From assembly GCA_907165065.1 (NCBI GenBank), contig OU015524.1, positions 35,345,295-35,409,294 of the forward strand: 64,000 nucleotides of DNA, given 5' to 3'. Under the pieces are notes generated by a model. It made no database searches, was not told where the DNA came from, and saw nothing but the letters and a program-made list of their open reading frames with translations. Of this stretch, positions 50,501 to 60,890 are shown piece by piece. The position numbers were made by a program, and so were the translations under genes. Origin of the DNA: Caprimulgus europaeus (taxonomy: Eukaryota > Chordata > Aves > Caprimulgiformes > Caprimulgidae). Within the stretch, counting starts at the first letter, position 1. Each line of letters starts with the position of its first letter.

Positions 50501-53500
50501 CTTTTACTCTGATTTTGGGTTCCAGCTTTTGCTGCTGTGTTCTTCTTTTTCTGAGACTTCACATTTCACCCATTGCAGAAACACAGATTCTGTCTTCTTG
50601 GAGCTGTTTCCACAGACCACTGATTCCCTCTGAGAGTTGTAGATTTTCTTATCATTCCTTAAACGAGAACAATGTGGTACTTCAGATGCTGTGCTGACCT
50701 CTAGTGACAAAGGCAGGAGGAAAAGTATCTTTGCTGTTAAAAGCCGTGAACGACAGGCTTCCCCGGAGCTCTCTGCTTTTCTGCAGTTTTCAGCCCAAAC
50801 AAATTATAAGGGCTTAATCTCTCTTACTGTATCTCCAGGTCTTAATGATATTTTCGTATACTTTTGTCTAATTGTTGAGCTGCTGGTGCTGGATTCAGAT
50901 CTTCTGCCGGTTGTACAATGGGAGAATTATATTAACTTTTATGTTTATTAATTATAAAACTAATAAATTTCGCAAGCTGCTGATATTTCATCTGATTTAT
51001 GATCCTACAATAGAATGCTTTATATAAAGAGAACTTAAACCTCAAAACTCAGAGTTTAAACAGTTTGGTTTGACTCTTACTATTTGCCCTTTACTTAAAA
51101 GTACATTTTAGTACATGTTTTATGTTGCAAATAGGGGAGTTGGAAGGGTTCAGTGAGATACTACTTGTTTTGAAACATAGGAAAAAAATTATAATTAGCA
51201 AATTTTTCCAGAATTGCTAGATACTAAAGTTTTAAACACTTTATGCCTCACAGTTTTAAATGGGTTTCTTTTTTGAAATTTTGAAGTTCTAGAAAATTAC
51301 TGTGATTCTTTATATATTGGGAGCAGAGTTACTCCTCTGTGGGTACTTAAGCCAGTGGAGTTGCATGTTAATAATATTAATATAGTGATATTAACAGATA
51401 CTGTCAATTGCACTTGTACAGAAGAATGAAAAGAACTGAACTGGAGACACATGAGAAGTATAAGGGGGTCATAGTGAGAGAGCACTGCTGCAGGGACCTT
51501 TTGATTTGCCCCAGAGGCTGGTAGTCCATGTGCAAGGGGCTCTTGCTCAAGGTTCTTGCCCTGTATGCTGCTGAGTCTCTTGGAACTGTTTTGAGTTGTT
51601 TATAGACAGGGAAAATATCTGTAGTGTTAGGCTTTCCTAGACTATCTTCCTTGTGGCACACATTTGCAAGTGTTTTGTTAGGTCTAGTATGTGGTAGATG
51701 TAATGTTTTTAGCAAACACTCAAACATAAACCAAGTTTTACTGGATGAAGTAAGGGCCAGCTTGGCTAAAAATAGTTATTGCTGCCTTCTGGTGGAATAA
51801 CCCAATACCAGAACTATTACCAGATGTGAAATTAAGATATTTGTCTGGATGCACTATGTATTGTTTCATTCAATAGTGAAACACTCAAAAGCTCCCTATC
51901 ATCTGCTTTGCATTGTATTCAGTGAAATGAACTAACATTGCAATGAATAATATAGTTAATGTAGTTCCTTTTTTTTTCCTTTTCAGCTTAAGGGAATTTA
52001 AAAATAATAATTCTGTATTTTTCTTTAGTTTTTGGAAAAAATACATCTAAGCATAAGCAAATGTGAATAAAAATTCCATGTTAATTCAGCTCACTTTTGT
52101 GCAAATCAAAGGATTTCCCTTTCCTGTTTTATTTCTGAAGCTTCCTTATTCCATGTTTGTCATTAAGCTCAGTGTGGTGATGCTGCAGGCCAAAGAATGC
52201 AGTCATTGCTAAATGCATGCTTGAAATTTCTTGTTTATGGTAAAAGAAGGAAAATGCACATGTCACATCTGCGTAGTTTTGGGAAGAGTACAAAGCTGAC
52301 ATGGTGGTGGTGCCTCCTTTTTCTGTGAGGAGAGAGGTCCGTGTGCCGGATGTGATCAGTTTACCTTGGTGGAAGATTTCTCTCAGTACCGGAGAGGAGC
52401 TGTCAGTTTCACCACATACCAAGTCTGTATTTAGAGACTGACAACTGCCTTGTGGAGTCCAGTGCCAATGAACAGGAACGAATGGGTGCATGGGATGCTG
52501 AGGCTTTGGGTCATGAGCAAATGACAGCGTGTGCTGGAGGCGAAAAGCAGAAGCAGGGCTGCAGTGAGGACTGTCCCTGGGACGGGATATCGAGTGGGAC
52601 AAAGTGGGGAATGTCCCTGTGGCCAGAGCTGAGCTGGACGGCTGCCTGCAGCAGGAAGGGGAGGTGTGGATCCTAAGGATGGTGCCCACTCACAAAGTGA
52701 CAGGAAAGTTTAATTCAGTTTCAGGTGGAAACAGACTATATCCTTGGGGATTTTGGACCAGGTCCTACCTGCCCTTCCAGGCAGTTACCTCCTGGATGAG
52801 AAGTGTCAGAAATTAAACTCTTAATGTGAAAGAAATAAAAAAACTGCTTAGCTGTACTCAAAACTTTTCTGCCAGAGACATTCCTCATTAAACACACATG
52901 GTGGGATTTTTCAAAAGAGCTTGGCACAACCTCTGCTCTGCTCCCACTGGAATCCATGGAGGTGCCACAGGTTTTGGTGGGAGGAGAGCTAAATCAATAT
53001 GGAGTGCTTTGGAAAAATCCAGACCGGAATGGATCCTGGCAGCATAAGTAGATAGGGATTGGAGCTGATGCTGAAATTGTCACGTAGAAATTTTCCATGC
53101 TGGCTAGCAGTATCCTCTCCATCCCCTCCCTCGGTTCAGAGCTAATGGAAAGCAGTGTGTGGCAAAGCATGACTTGAGGGGAAGGGAAAGTCAGTGTAGA
53201 AAGAAAGAAGAATATCGTCATTTCCTCCCTGCTGTGTGTCTTTTGTCAGGACAAAAACTTTACTGCAGAACTTCCCTTCTACCTGAGTTTGCCACTCAAC
53301 TCTTCAAGAACATATTGGCTGATAGCAAGCAACAGTGCACATCGTGCATAATGCTCCTCCTGGGTAGGATTCTCCTGAGACGAGCTGAGCAGATCGATGT
53401 TCTTTTTTTCTCCAAAGTGAAAGGCACACTCCTGGCATGTGCTCAGGTGTGGGAGAAGAAGGGGAAGGGGATCATGTTCCCTCTGTCAGGTTTCCTGTCT

Positions 53501-56500
53501 CACATAAAGATAGGGAGCAGAGGCTGCTGTGCCAGGTCACAGCTTCCCTTCATGGAAAAATGTGGCTTTTGAAGGGAACTCTGAAGGCCCCTAGTGCAAT
53601 CTACTGCTTGGTGCAGGGCAAACTTCAAAGTTCAGTGAAGATGCTCAGCTGCTGAAGCACAGAGGTGTCTTCCCAGCCCTACAGCTTGAGAGAGAGAAGA
53701 ACAGATCAGTCTCAGTTCCTAGACACAGCCAGGACAGAACATGCAGCCTGAAGACTTCCTTTAGGAGTCTCTGAGTCAAAATACGTATCTGGTGATTCAG
53801 TGGTCTTGGAAATCTGACATGGCTGATGTTCTGCATTTCTTTGGTTTACAACACTCTTTCCCTGCCACATAGTAAAATCACTGGTGAATACAGGTTGTCA
53901 CAGGATAATCCTGTTTCAACATGCTCTCTTTTGTTCTCTCTCAAATGGTAAAGGTTGGTGGGGGTTGTGTGGTGTTGGGGTTCAACACCTTTCACATCTT
54001 GGTGTGCAAACACAGCTTGTGGCAGCTGTGGAGGTGGTGCCCCAGGAGGGTCCAAATTTCCTAGCTGTCCTGCAGTGTGAGGTTATTCCTGCAGGTGAAT
54101 GCAGTGAGTGTATCCCAGTCCTTGGTGTTCTCCAAAAGAATGCTGTTACTTTCTCAAAAGTTGAGTTTGTCACTCACTGGGAAGTGCCTTCAGCAAATGG
54201 CTGATTTTCCTCATTCACTCAGTCTTTAGTTATTTTGCTTCTGTTTTGGACACATCACTTTTAGCTTCCCTGGGTAAATTTCAGATCTTCTGATAGAAAA
54301 AAACCCTATATAAATACCAAATAATGATCTCTGGAGTGAGCAATAGCCTCTGTGACACACCTCTTCTTTGCTTGAATTGATCCTTAATTGATCCCTTGGC
54401 CTACTTGGTCTTAGCAGAGTCCCCTGTGAGTAAAAGCTACTCTTCAAAGTGGGTGGCATTATTAAAAGAACAATACTGTAGTCTTTTCTAGAGGCAGCAG
54501 TGGGGTTTTTAAGTTTGCTGGGCACTTTGAAGGAATGCACTGTGGTTCAATTGCTGGCCAGATCAGGCCTGTGACACGCTCTAATGGGATCTGTCACCTT
54601 TCCCTTTGAGAAGTTAGGAGAGTGCCAAAGCCAGAAGCCTCTTGGCTGCCACATAGGCATCACTCAAGGGGCAGTGAGGAACCCGAGACTCACATTCAAA
54701 CCTCCCATGAGGATCACTGTGAGCTAATAGGTCATGACAACCAGTTTGGTGCCTTTAGTGTTTCAGGACTTCTCTTAGTCAGGAATTTATTTGAGTGAGT
54801 CAGTTGCCACTGACTAGCTGAATATTTGTCATGACTGCCAGTTTTGTCTCTTGGACTGAAATGAGCTGTCCAGCTGTGACTATGTTTTCCCAAGGAATGT
54901 TAGTGCTCACTTGGAATACTTTGAATACTTTTAACATTAGCTAATTTTACACTGAATAGCATCCCAACATGAAAGTATCTATTCATATTGAATGTCTGCA
55001 AATGTGTGTCACTAGTTCTGTAGTAACTTCATTGTCATTAGCACAGCAGTGTTATAAGGGAACCAGCAGAATTCTGTTCTGCCACGTCAGCAATTTTATT
55101 TTTTGTAGCAAGGAAATGGCTGGCTGAAAAAGTACTAATATTTTTTTTAAAGGGTCCATATGAATGTAAAAAGTATTGGTGCCATTTGGTATAAATTGTA
55201 ATCAGTTCCAGACTCTGCTGCACACAGAAACTTGAATCGTGGAATTGTACGTGGTGGTTTCTGTATTTTTAGGGCTCTCACCTAAACCGCAGCTCTTGTA
55301 ACAAGTAAATGGCTACACCCGTGATGTCCAATCCCTCCTCTTAACATCGTTAAGAAAATGTTTTTTTAACTATGAATCAAAATTGTATTCCTAAGCCCTG
55401 CAGCTTTTCAGGTGAAACGACAGAACCAGCTTTGCTATGCTGGGGCAAAGTAGGTGGGCTCCAGAGGCTGAGGTCAGATCGACTGAATTTCACTTAATTA
55501 CTTCAATTGTGGTTCCTTTGTTAAAGCATTTCTGAAGGGCTGGAGCCAGGCAATGTGGAATACTAAGCACTGGGATGTAAGTGGAGTTGAGGCTGTTTGG
55601 TGTGCTTTTGGTTCCCTGTGTAGGTTTTAAGGCATGTTAGAGGTAAGAAGAGGCAAAAGGGAAAAGCAGAAGCGTGCACAAGATACGGTGTTTGCTTATA
55701 TAGTGTCTGCAATAGAAGAGTGTGGCTGTAATGAGGACGTGGCTACTGAACCAGAAGAACGTTTTCAAGCTTCATGGCTTGGGTCAACTGCTGCCCTTTT
55801 GAATCAGGCAGGGGAGATGGAAAGTGGCTTGACACACCAGAACCTCTTTTGTGAATCTCTGGTAACAGAAATTGATAGGCCAAGAGGCCACTTGGGCTTA
55901 GGTTTGCTGGTTGGTTTGTTTTCTTTGGAACCAGAGCCAGTGTATGCCATCTCTCTGAACCTACTGCTGGCTTTTAATCCTGTGACCAATTTCATCCATG
56001 TGTGTAAGGCAAATGAGACGAGAAGGCCAGTACAATCTGAGGTCTGTGAAGTTTGATGAACGGTTAGAGACAAGTGACCCAACTAACCCTCCCTGCTGAG
56101 AGCACGGACAATATTTGCTTTGGCAGCAGTTGTGTCAATGCATGTGCATCCGTCACGCTGTCCTGGTACCCACAGCTGCAGACAGACGCTGCTTGTGCTG
56201 GTTGAGAGTGGCAGAGAGGCAAAGAGCTGGAGTTAGTCTGACTGAGGAGGGAGTTACGAGGAAAGGTTATATGAATTCAGGCTTCATTTTAGTTTTGTTG
56301 CTCATGGAACAGCTTGGGTTTGGGTTGGTTTTTTTTGTCTGAAATTATACCAAGTAAGGGGGTTGGAGCGTATATTGTCTGAGAATGGCAAAGTCCCAGG
56401 CTATTCTAAACTTGTTGTTTTAAAAAGATGCAATAAATCAGCAAGGAGCCAATCTTGTGGCTCAGAATGACATGTTCAGTACAGTGTTTGTCCCCAAGGA

Positions 56501-56968
56501 AAGACTTCTGAGGGTGCTGAAGTTTGAGTGTTATTTCCTCAGCTGTCATACTGGTGCACTCCCAGGAAAAGCCGAGACTCGTACTGCCATTTTAACACCC
56601 TAGCTGGGGAAGGATCGAAGGAGTGCTGGGATGTTGCAAATCTGAGGCTGTGGTGCTGACTTCAATGGCAGCTTTGGGGCCTAGGCCATCTTTCAGAGGT
56701 GAACACAGCCAGTTTCTGAAGCAGGAGAGGGCTGTCTGGAGGTGGGAGTAGGGGGAGCACTGACTCCTCTATGAATTTTCATGACAGCTGAAAGCAGACC
56801 AGAGCTCATCCTGAATCCAGTGAAAGGCTGTAACTGTGACTGGTTTTTATTAAGATCACATGATTAGCCTTAAGCAGGACAACTCTTTAGTTACAGAATT
56901 CCCTAGTAAGGCCAGACCTTCCTTCCTCCCTCCTTAAACCACAGCAGGTAAGCAAGAATTAATTTTAC

Positions 56969-56990
56969 TTTTTTTTTTTTTTTTTTTTTT
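56969..56990 (+). repeat. Poly(T) run, 22 bp
   Basis: A pure T run. On the minus strand it would be a poly(A) tract, but no retrogene body adjoins it. Confidence 0.95.
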
Positions 56991-57777
56991 GGTAATTATA
57001 GACCAGCCATAGTTTTTTTAGTCTACCTCTTCTAACTGAGAAGAGTGAGTGGCTCTCCACCCCTCTCCTGCTGAATTCTGGAAAAGTCAAGGGAGTTGCA
57101 CACTTTTACAAAGAGTCTCTTCCTTAAAGATCTCTCCTCCCACAGTTTTATTCAGGAATTTTTCTTGCATTTTAAGATACCATCAGATCTTAAACATAAT
57201 ATATCTTCACTAGTCCTAGTGTCAAATTCCAGTGGAAAGAGACCAGGGGCCCTGGGAAGAACAGATGCTTCTGCACGTTAACAGGCACATGGGCTTTAAT
57301 AAGATCTACTGCGTGTGCAGTGCTGAAAGGAATACAACTTATGATATTTTTGGTTCAGTGGATGATCTAAATATTGGAAAAGAAATTTGATTCAGAAGTA
57401 AAGCAAGTATTTCTTTTTTTGGATGAAATGAGAGATAAAAATCTAATTTTTGGACAATTGGAGCCAGTTGTACCCACTTTTTAAAGTCTCATGTTCTCCT
57501 TTTCCTTTTAATGCAGGGCAGGTCTAAAAGACACAGCAAAAATGTTTCATTTGGAAATATCAAAAGGACCCATTCTGGGATTTCCAAAGCAAACTCCTTC
57601 ACTTGGAGAAGGTCAAAGTGAAACATCTGTCAGTCTCCTACTCTCTTTCTCTCCTTCCACTGAAAAACAGAGCTGAGGGGAAGGTATAGCTCATCAAGAA
57701 AAGGAAATTCTCCCCCTTCTCTTCAGTATTTTCTGAAAAACAGGCCATCAGACTGAGGAGCCTTATTTGCAGATTTA

Positions 57778-57836
57778 CAGAATCACAGAATGGTAGGGGT
57801 TGGAAGGGACCTCAGGAGATCATCTAGTCCAACCCA
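57778..57836 (-). mobile_element. CR1 LINE 3' end (short)
   Basis: CAGAATCACAGAATGGTAGG, GGTTGGAAGGGACCTCAGGA and GATCATCTAGTCCAACCC form the end of a CR1 in minus orientation, 5' truncated after about 60 bases. It is the same subfamily as the 12.6 kb copy and sits about 310 bp past the LTBP1 cleavage region. Confidence 0.9.
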
Positions 57837-58149
57837 ATTTCCCCATTTAGCGGGAAACATGCCTAAACCAGGAAAGAAGAAAAATTCCATGGGAATCAGC
57901 TTCCAAGTCAAACAATTTCTGTAGGTCTGTGTTTGAAATCTTCCCTCTGGAAGCCTAACTTCAAGCATCAACTAATTCAGATTCTGGTCTTATTAAAACA
58001 GCATGAGAAGGAAAAAAACAGCCAGACAATTCCCTCTAACTGTTGTAATGTAAATTCATTCTAGAACTGTAAACACCTGAGGGGTTGATTCTTGTAACAT
58101 CAGCACCAATAAAAGAAAAAAAAAAAGCCTACAATTAGTAAATAGCTTT

Positions 58150-59005
58150 TTTCTAAAAAAAAAGGTGATTTTATTGAGTTTTAATATACAACTTTAATAT
58201 GTTAGGGTAATCATACAAGATGTCTCTTGTGTTCAATTTACACATTACAATACAGACGTGAGCTAAAATCTTTTGTTTTAATGTACAAAAGGAATCCAAT
58301 GTTATCCACTAGCAGCTTTGAACTTGGCAAGAAAGGTTCTAAAGACTTTTAAGTGCAGTAACAACCATACAGAATACAAAATGAATATAAGGACTTTTCG
58401 CCAAGGTATATAAACATTTGAAAACAAATGGTGCCTGCTCCACAGGGCAGACAACTAGGAAGTTAAAAACAAGTCACTGACCAATGTTCCAGAGAAGGAG
58501 GAGCATTACCCTGTGTAACAGTTCTTATAACACGGCCTAAGAATATCTGTATCATAGAATTGGTACTGATCAGAAAAAAGGTCTGAAAAGAAACAGTAGG
58601 CGAGGAACTGAACAATCAAAAAAATGACATAGTAATATAAAATATCTCCATCACTATTTAAATGCCAAATTAATCAAGCAATAGTAAAAACAAAAACCAA
58701 AAAAATCAAAGCTCTTCTGTTTAAAATAACAGCACTGTTTTTGCTTATTTTCAAAGATAGTTTTTTCTTATGAACACACTATATACTTGATTGTTTCTTT
58801 CATACAGAGTAATGTGTCCATTTGGTCTGTCACTTCTGTGAAGCTGATACACAATCAGCTCATCATGTCTCACCTTTGACACATCTTAATGCTTTTCTTC
58901 CCTTACGTTTGCTACTCTGGTGCCTTCTCTTCTCAAGTTAAATACTTTTCTTCCTTTTCTTTATACAGTGCAGAGTATATGGGCTTAGGATATGGAGATT
59001 TTCCT
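58150..59005 (-). other. LTBP1: LTBP1 3' UTR
   Basis: From the LTBP1 stop codon the last exon continues on the minus strand to a poly(A) signal at 58175-58170. Cleavage is therefore expected around 58150-58158. The sequence is AT-rich and contains no repeat that I recognise. Length is about 850 bases. The end is inferred from the signal only. Confidence 0.7.
58170..58175 (-). terminator. LTBP1: LTBP1 polyadenylation signal
   Basis: A canonical AATAAA on the minus strand (TTTATT on plus) is the only one seen between the LTBP1 stop codon and this point. A T-rich stretch follows on the minus strand just downstream. Confidence 0.7.
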
Positions 59006-59175
59006 CTACTCCAGTTCACTGTCTAGTTCTGAGTTCAGTGGTGTGCAGTAGTTTGGCTTGTCTGAAGGTATGTACCCTGGGAGACACAAACACTTGTAGG
59101 AACCTTCTGTGTTAATGCATTTGGCATTCTTGCAGAGAGACATCCTGTTGTTTAGCTCGTTGCACTCATTCACGT
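59006..59175 (-). CDS. LTBP1: LTBP1 last coding exon: C-terminal calcium-binding EGF
   Basis: The exon starts after a TTTTTGCAG acceptor. The previous exon's final G plus AC gives Asp, then VNECNELNNRMSLCKNAKCI, NTEGSYKCLCLPGYIPSDKP and NYCTPLNSELDSELE, then TAG at 59008-59006. It is a complete calcium-binding EGF-like domain with DVNEC, six cysteines and the C-x-N-x4-Y-x-C hydroxylation pattern (CINTEGSYKC). Human LTBP1 is nearly the same (DVNECDELNNRMSLCKNAKC). Its tail differs (TALNLEKDSDLE), with a slightly shorter acidic end here. LTBP1 is a secreted matrix protein that holds latent TGF-beta complexes. Its C-terminus is involved in fibrillin association. Confidence 0.97.
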
Positions 59176-59534
59176 CTGCAAAAAGGGGACATCAAAACAC
59201 ATGCGCTTAAGTGGTGTAGAAGTAGAACATGTGGTATGAATACATTGAGAACTATATTTTCAGTTCAGATCAAGTGGAATTAGGCTGGGTCAGAAGCTGC
59301 AACAGATGAGTATTTTATTGGGAAGAGGTGGAAGTTATGATAGGAAATCAATAAGGTATTAAATGGTCTTACACTGTTAGATCACCAAATCAAAATTCAG
59401 CCACATCTTCAAAATAAAAAATTAATAACCAATTAAAGGTTTTAATGTGATGACTGAAAAGTGGCTTACAAGAAAGCAGCTCTGAGTTGTTAGTATAATA
59501 TCTGTATTTTAAAAAATTCAAATACTTCAGGAGC

Positions 59535-59819
59535 TGTGGGTGTTGTCAACTACATAGTTGTGAACAGCAAACTACCTGCACACAATAGTGTGCAGCTGTT
59601 GGCCCTTGAAGAGCTGAAGCTGCAAGGCGGCTTCAGCCTTGAGCAATTAATGAAAAAATAGACTGGAATAAGATTCATGAGAAAGAATGCAAGAAACAAG
59701 ATAAGAAACTTCTTATATAATTAATCAGAAGTAAAAAGAATGGCTCATGAACAGGTGGATTTATCCAATCAAGTATTGTAACCAGGCGTGTGAACAGTAG
59801 CTTTTAGCCAATGAAGAGT

Positions 59820-59876
<57 letters not shown>

Positions 59877-59980
59877 GCAGCTTAAGAGTATATAAGTGAT
59901 CATGTAACCAATAATAAAGGTTTCCAGTAGAATTCATATTGAATCGTGTGTGGAGCCCATGGGTGCCTCCCTCTCAGCAT
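59535..59980 (+). mobile_element. Probable ERV LTR (fossil), plus orientation
   Basis: The block starts near TGTTGTCAACTACATAGTTG and shows LTR-like signals in order: a CCAAT-type CCAATGAAGAG, a TATATAAG box at 59890-59897 and AATAAAGG at 59913-59920. A short tail ending CTCTCAGCA follows. The spacing between TATA and poly(A) signals is typical of compact alpha/beta-type retroviral LTRs. No internal retroviral part adjoins it. Exact ends and family are uncertain. It is antisense to LTBP1. Confidence 0.5.
59824..59874 (+). repeat. (GT)n microsatellite
   Basis: About 25 perfect GT units in the LTBP1 last intron, sitting inside the LTR-like block between its CCAAT-type and TATA-type signals. 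Confidence 0.97.
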
Positions 59981-60116
59981 GCAGCACTGGCCTGAAATAC
60001 ACAGGAGCTACATCTTTTCTCACTAAGGAGGCCAGCTTGCCATAAAGTCCTAAAGATTACAAGGCATGCGGGTAGATTATCAGAATACAGCTGGGAGACC
60101 TCAGCTGTGGGTTACT

Positions 60117-60305
60117 GTCATGGGTCAAGCCTGGCTGGATGCCAGATGCCCACCAAAGCCCACTCTATCACTCCTCCTCCTCGACTGCACAGGAGAGGGA
60201 AAAAATATAACAAAAGCCAGGTGGGCTGAGATAAGGATAGAGAGAGATCATTCACCAGTTACTGGCACCGGTAAAACAGACTTGACTTGAGGGAAAACCG
60301 AATTT
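60117..60305 (-). mobile_element. Avian ERV LTR piece
   Basis: This starts TGTCATGGGTCAAGCCTGGC and continues with GCCCACCAAAGCCCACTCTA, AGATAAGGATAGAGAGAGAT and GGTAAAACAGACTTGACTTG. The last block matches the CAAAACAGACTCAACTTGGG segment of the LTR at 18102, so both are minus-oriented fragments of related bird ERV LTRs. Only part of an LTR is present, and it is broken and old. Confidence 0.65.
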
Positions 60306-60740
60306 TCACACTGCTTTCAAACCCCACCAAGTAGTTATCTGCATATTTAGGTGTTTCAAGCACTCTAAAAATCTGCTCCTAAAATTACTCTTCTACGGTG
60401 GATCCAGTTCCATCCTCTTAGCTCACTAAAACCTTTGAAAAACATTTGTTCTGTATATTAGTGTTAAATTATTGATATAAGTTTAAGCTTCATTACACAA
60501 ATATGTGTCTTCTAATTTCTAGGCTTTTAGCTGAACACAGCTGTAATGAGGAACACCAACATAGTTATTTCTGTAACAATATTTACCGGCCTTTGCAGTA
60601 AATCAAACAACATTGGCATCTTTAATACAATTCAGGTGGTGATCATCTCTAACCCTTTTGTTCCAGCCCCTTCTTAGGTCAAGTGACTGAGTAAACTGGC
60701 AGACTAACAGAAGAAGATGAAGTAACAATGCTTTCCTCAC

Positions 60741-60890
60741 CAACACAAGTCATTTTGGCCATGTCCAGGTGATAACCGTCAAAGCAGTCACAGGTGTAGC
60801 CTTCCTGGACTCTTACACATCGGCCATTTTCACATCCATTCAGAATACCACATTCCTCTGCTTGTAACTCCTCAAAGCTGTTCAGAAAAC
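60741..60890 (-). CDS. LTBP1: LTBP1 penultimate coding exon: EGF-like domain
   Basis: A 150 bp exon lies between a CTCCCTTCAG acceptor and a GTGAGG donor. Its first two bases complete an arginine codon. It reads [49 protein letters not shown] and ends with a single G for the next Asp. The domain has six cysteines and matches human LTBP1 almost residue for residue (human has HLDTAKMTCV). The upstream TB and 8-cysteine exons (for example LCNIPVTGRRQPYG in human) are not in the remaining 3.1 kb and must lie beyond the right edge. Confidence 0.97.

Larger units (their letters stand above)
31476..58149. other. Intergenic region between LTBP1 and RASGRP3
   Basis: About 26.7 kb hold no recognisable coding exon, tRNA or structured RNA. 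Contents are CR1 tails at 32440, 39805 (weak), 43149 and 57778, microsatellites and homopolymers, an 18 bp tandem repeat at 46291, and several relics of old palindrome-type repeats (39885, 47501 and others). Open frames up to 186 codons here look accidental. Enhancers for either gene may lie here, but none can be shown by eye. Confidence 0.7.
59176..60740 (-). other. LTBP1: LTBP1 last intron, containing LTR relics
   Basis: This 1.57 kb intron contains an LTR-like block in plus orientation (about 59535-59980, with an embedded TG microsatellite) and an ERV LTR piece in minus orientation (60117-60305). Together they make up around 40 percent of the intron. Confidence 0.8.

Noticed and set aside
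52129-52689. 186-codon minus-strand open frame in the intergenic region
   Set aside because: No domain or family resemblance. It is low in structure, has no flanking exon or promoter signal, and open frames lie on the other strand too. Most likely accidental.
55634-56056. 140-codon plus-strand open frame
   Set aside because: No family match that I recognise and no neighbouring exon or promoter. Treated as chance.
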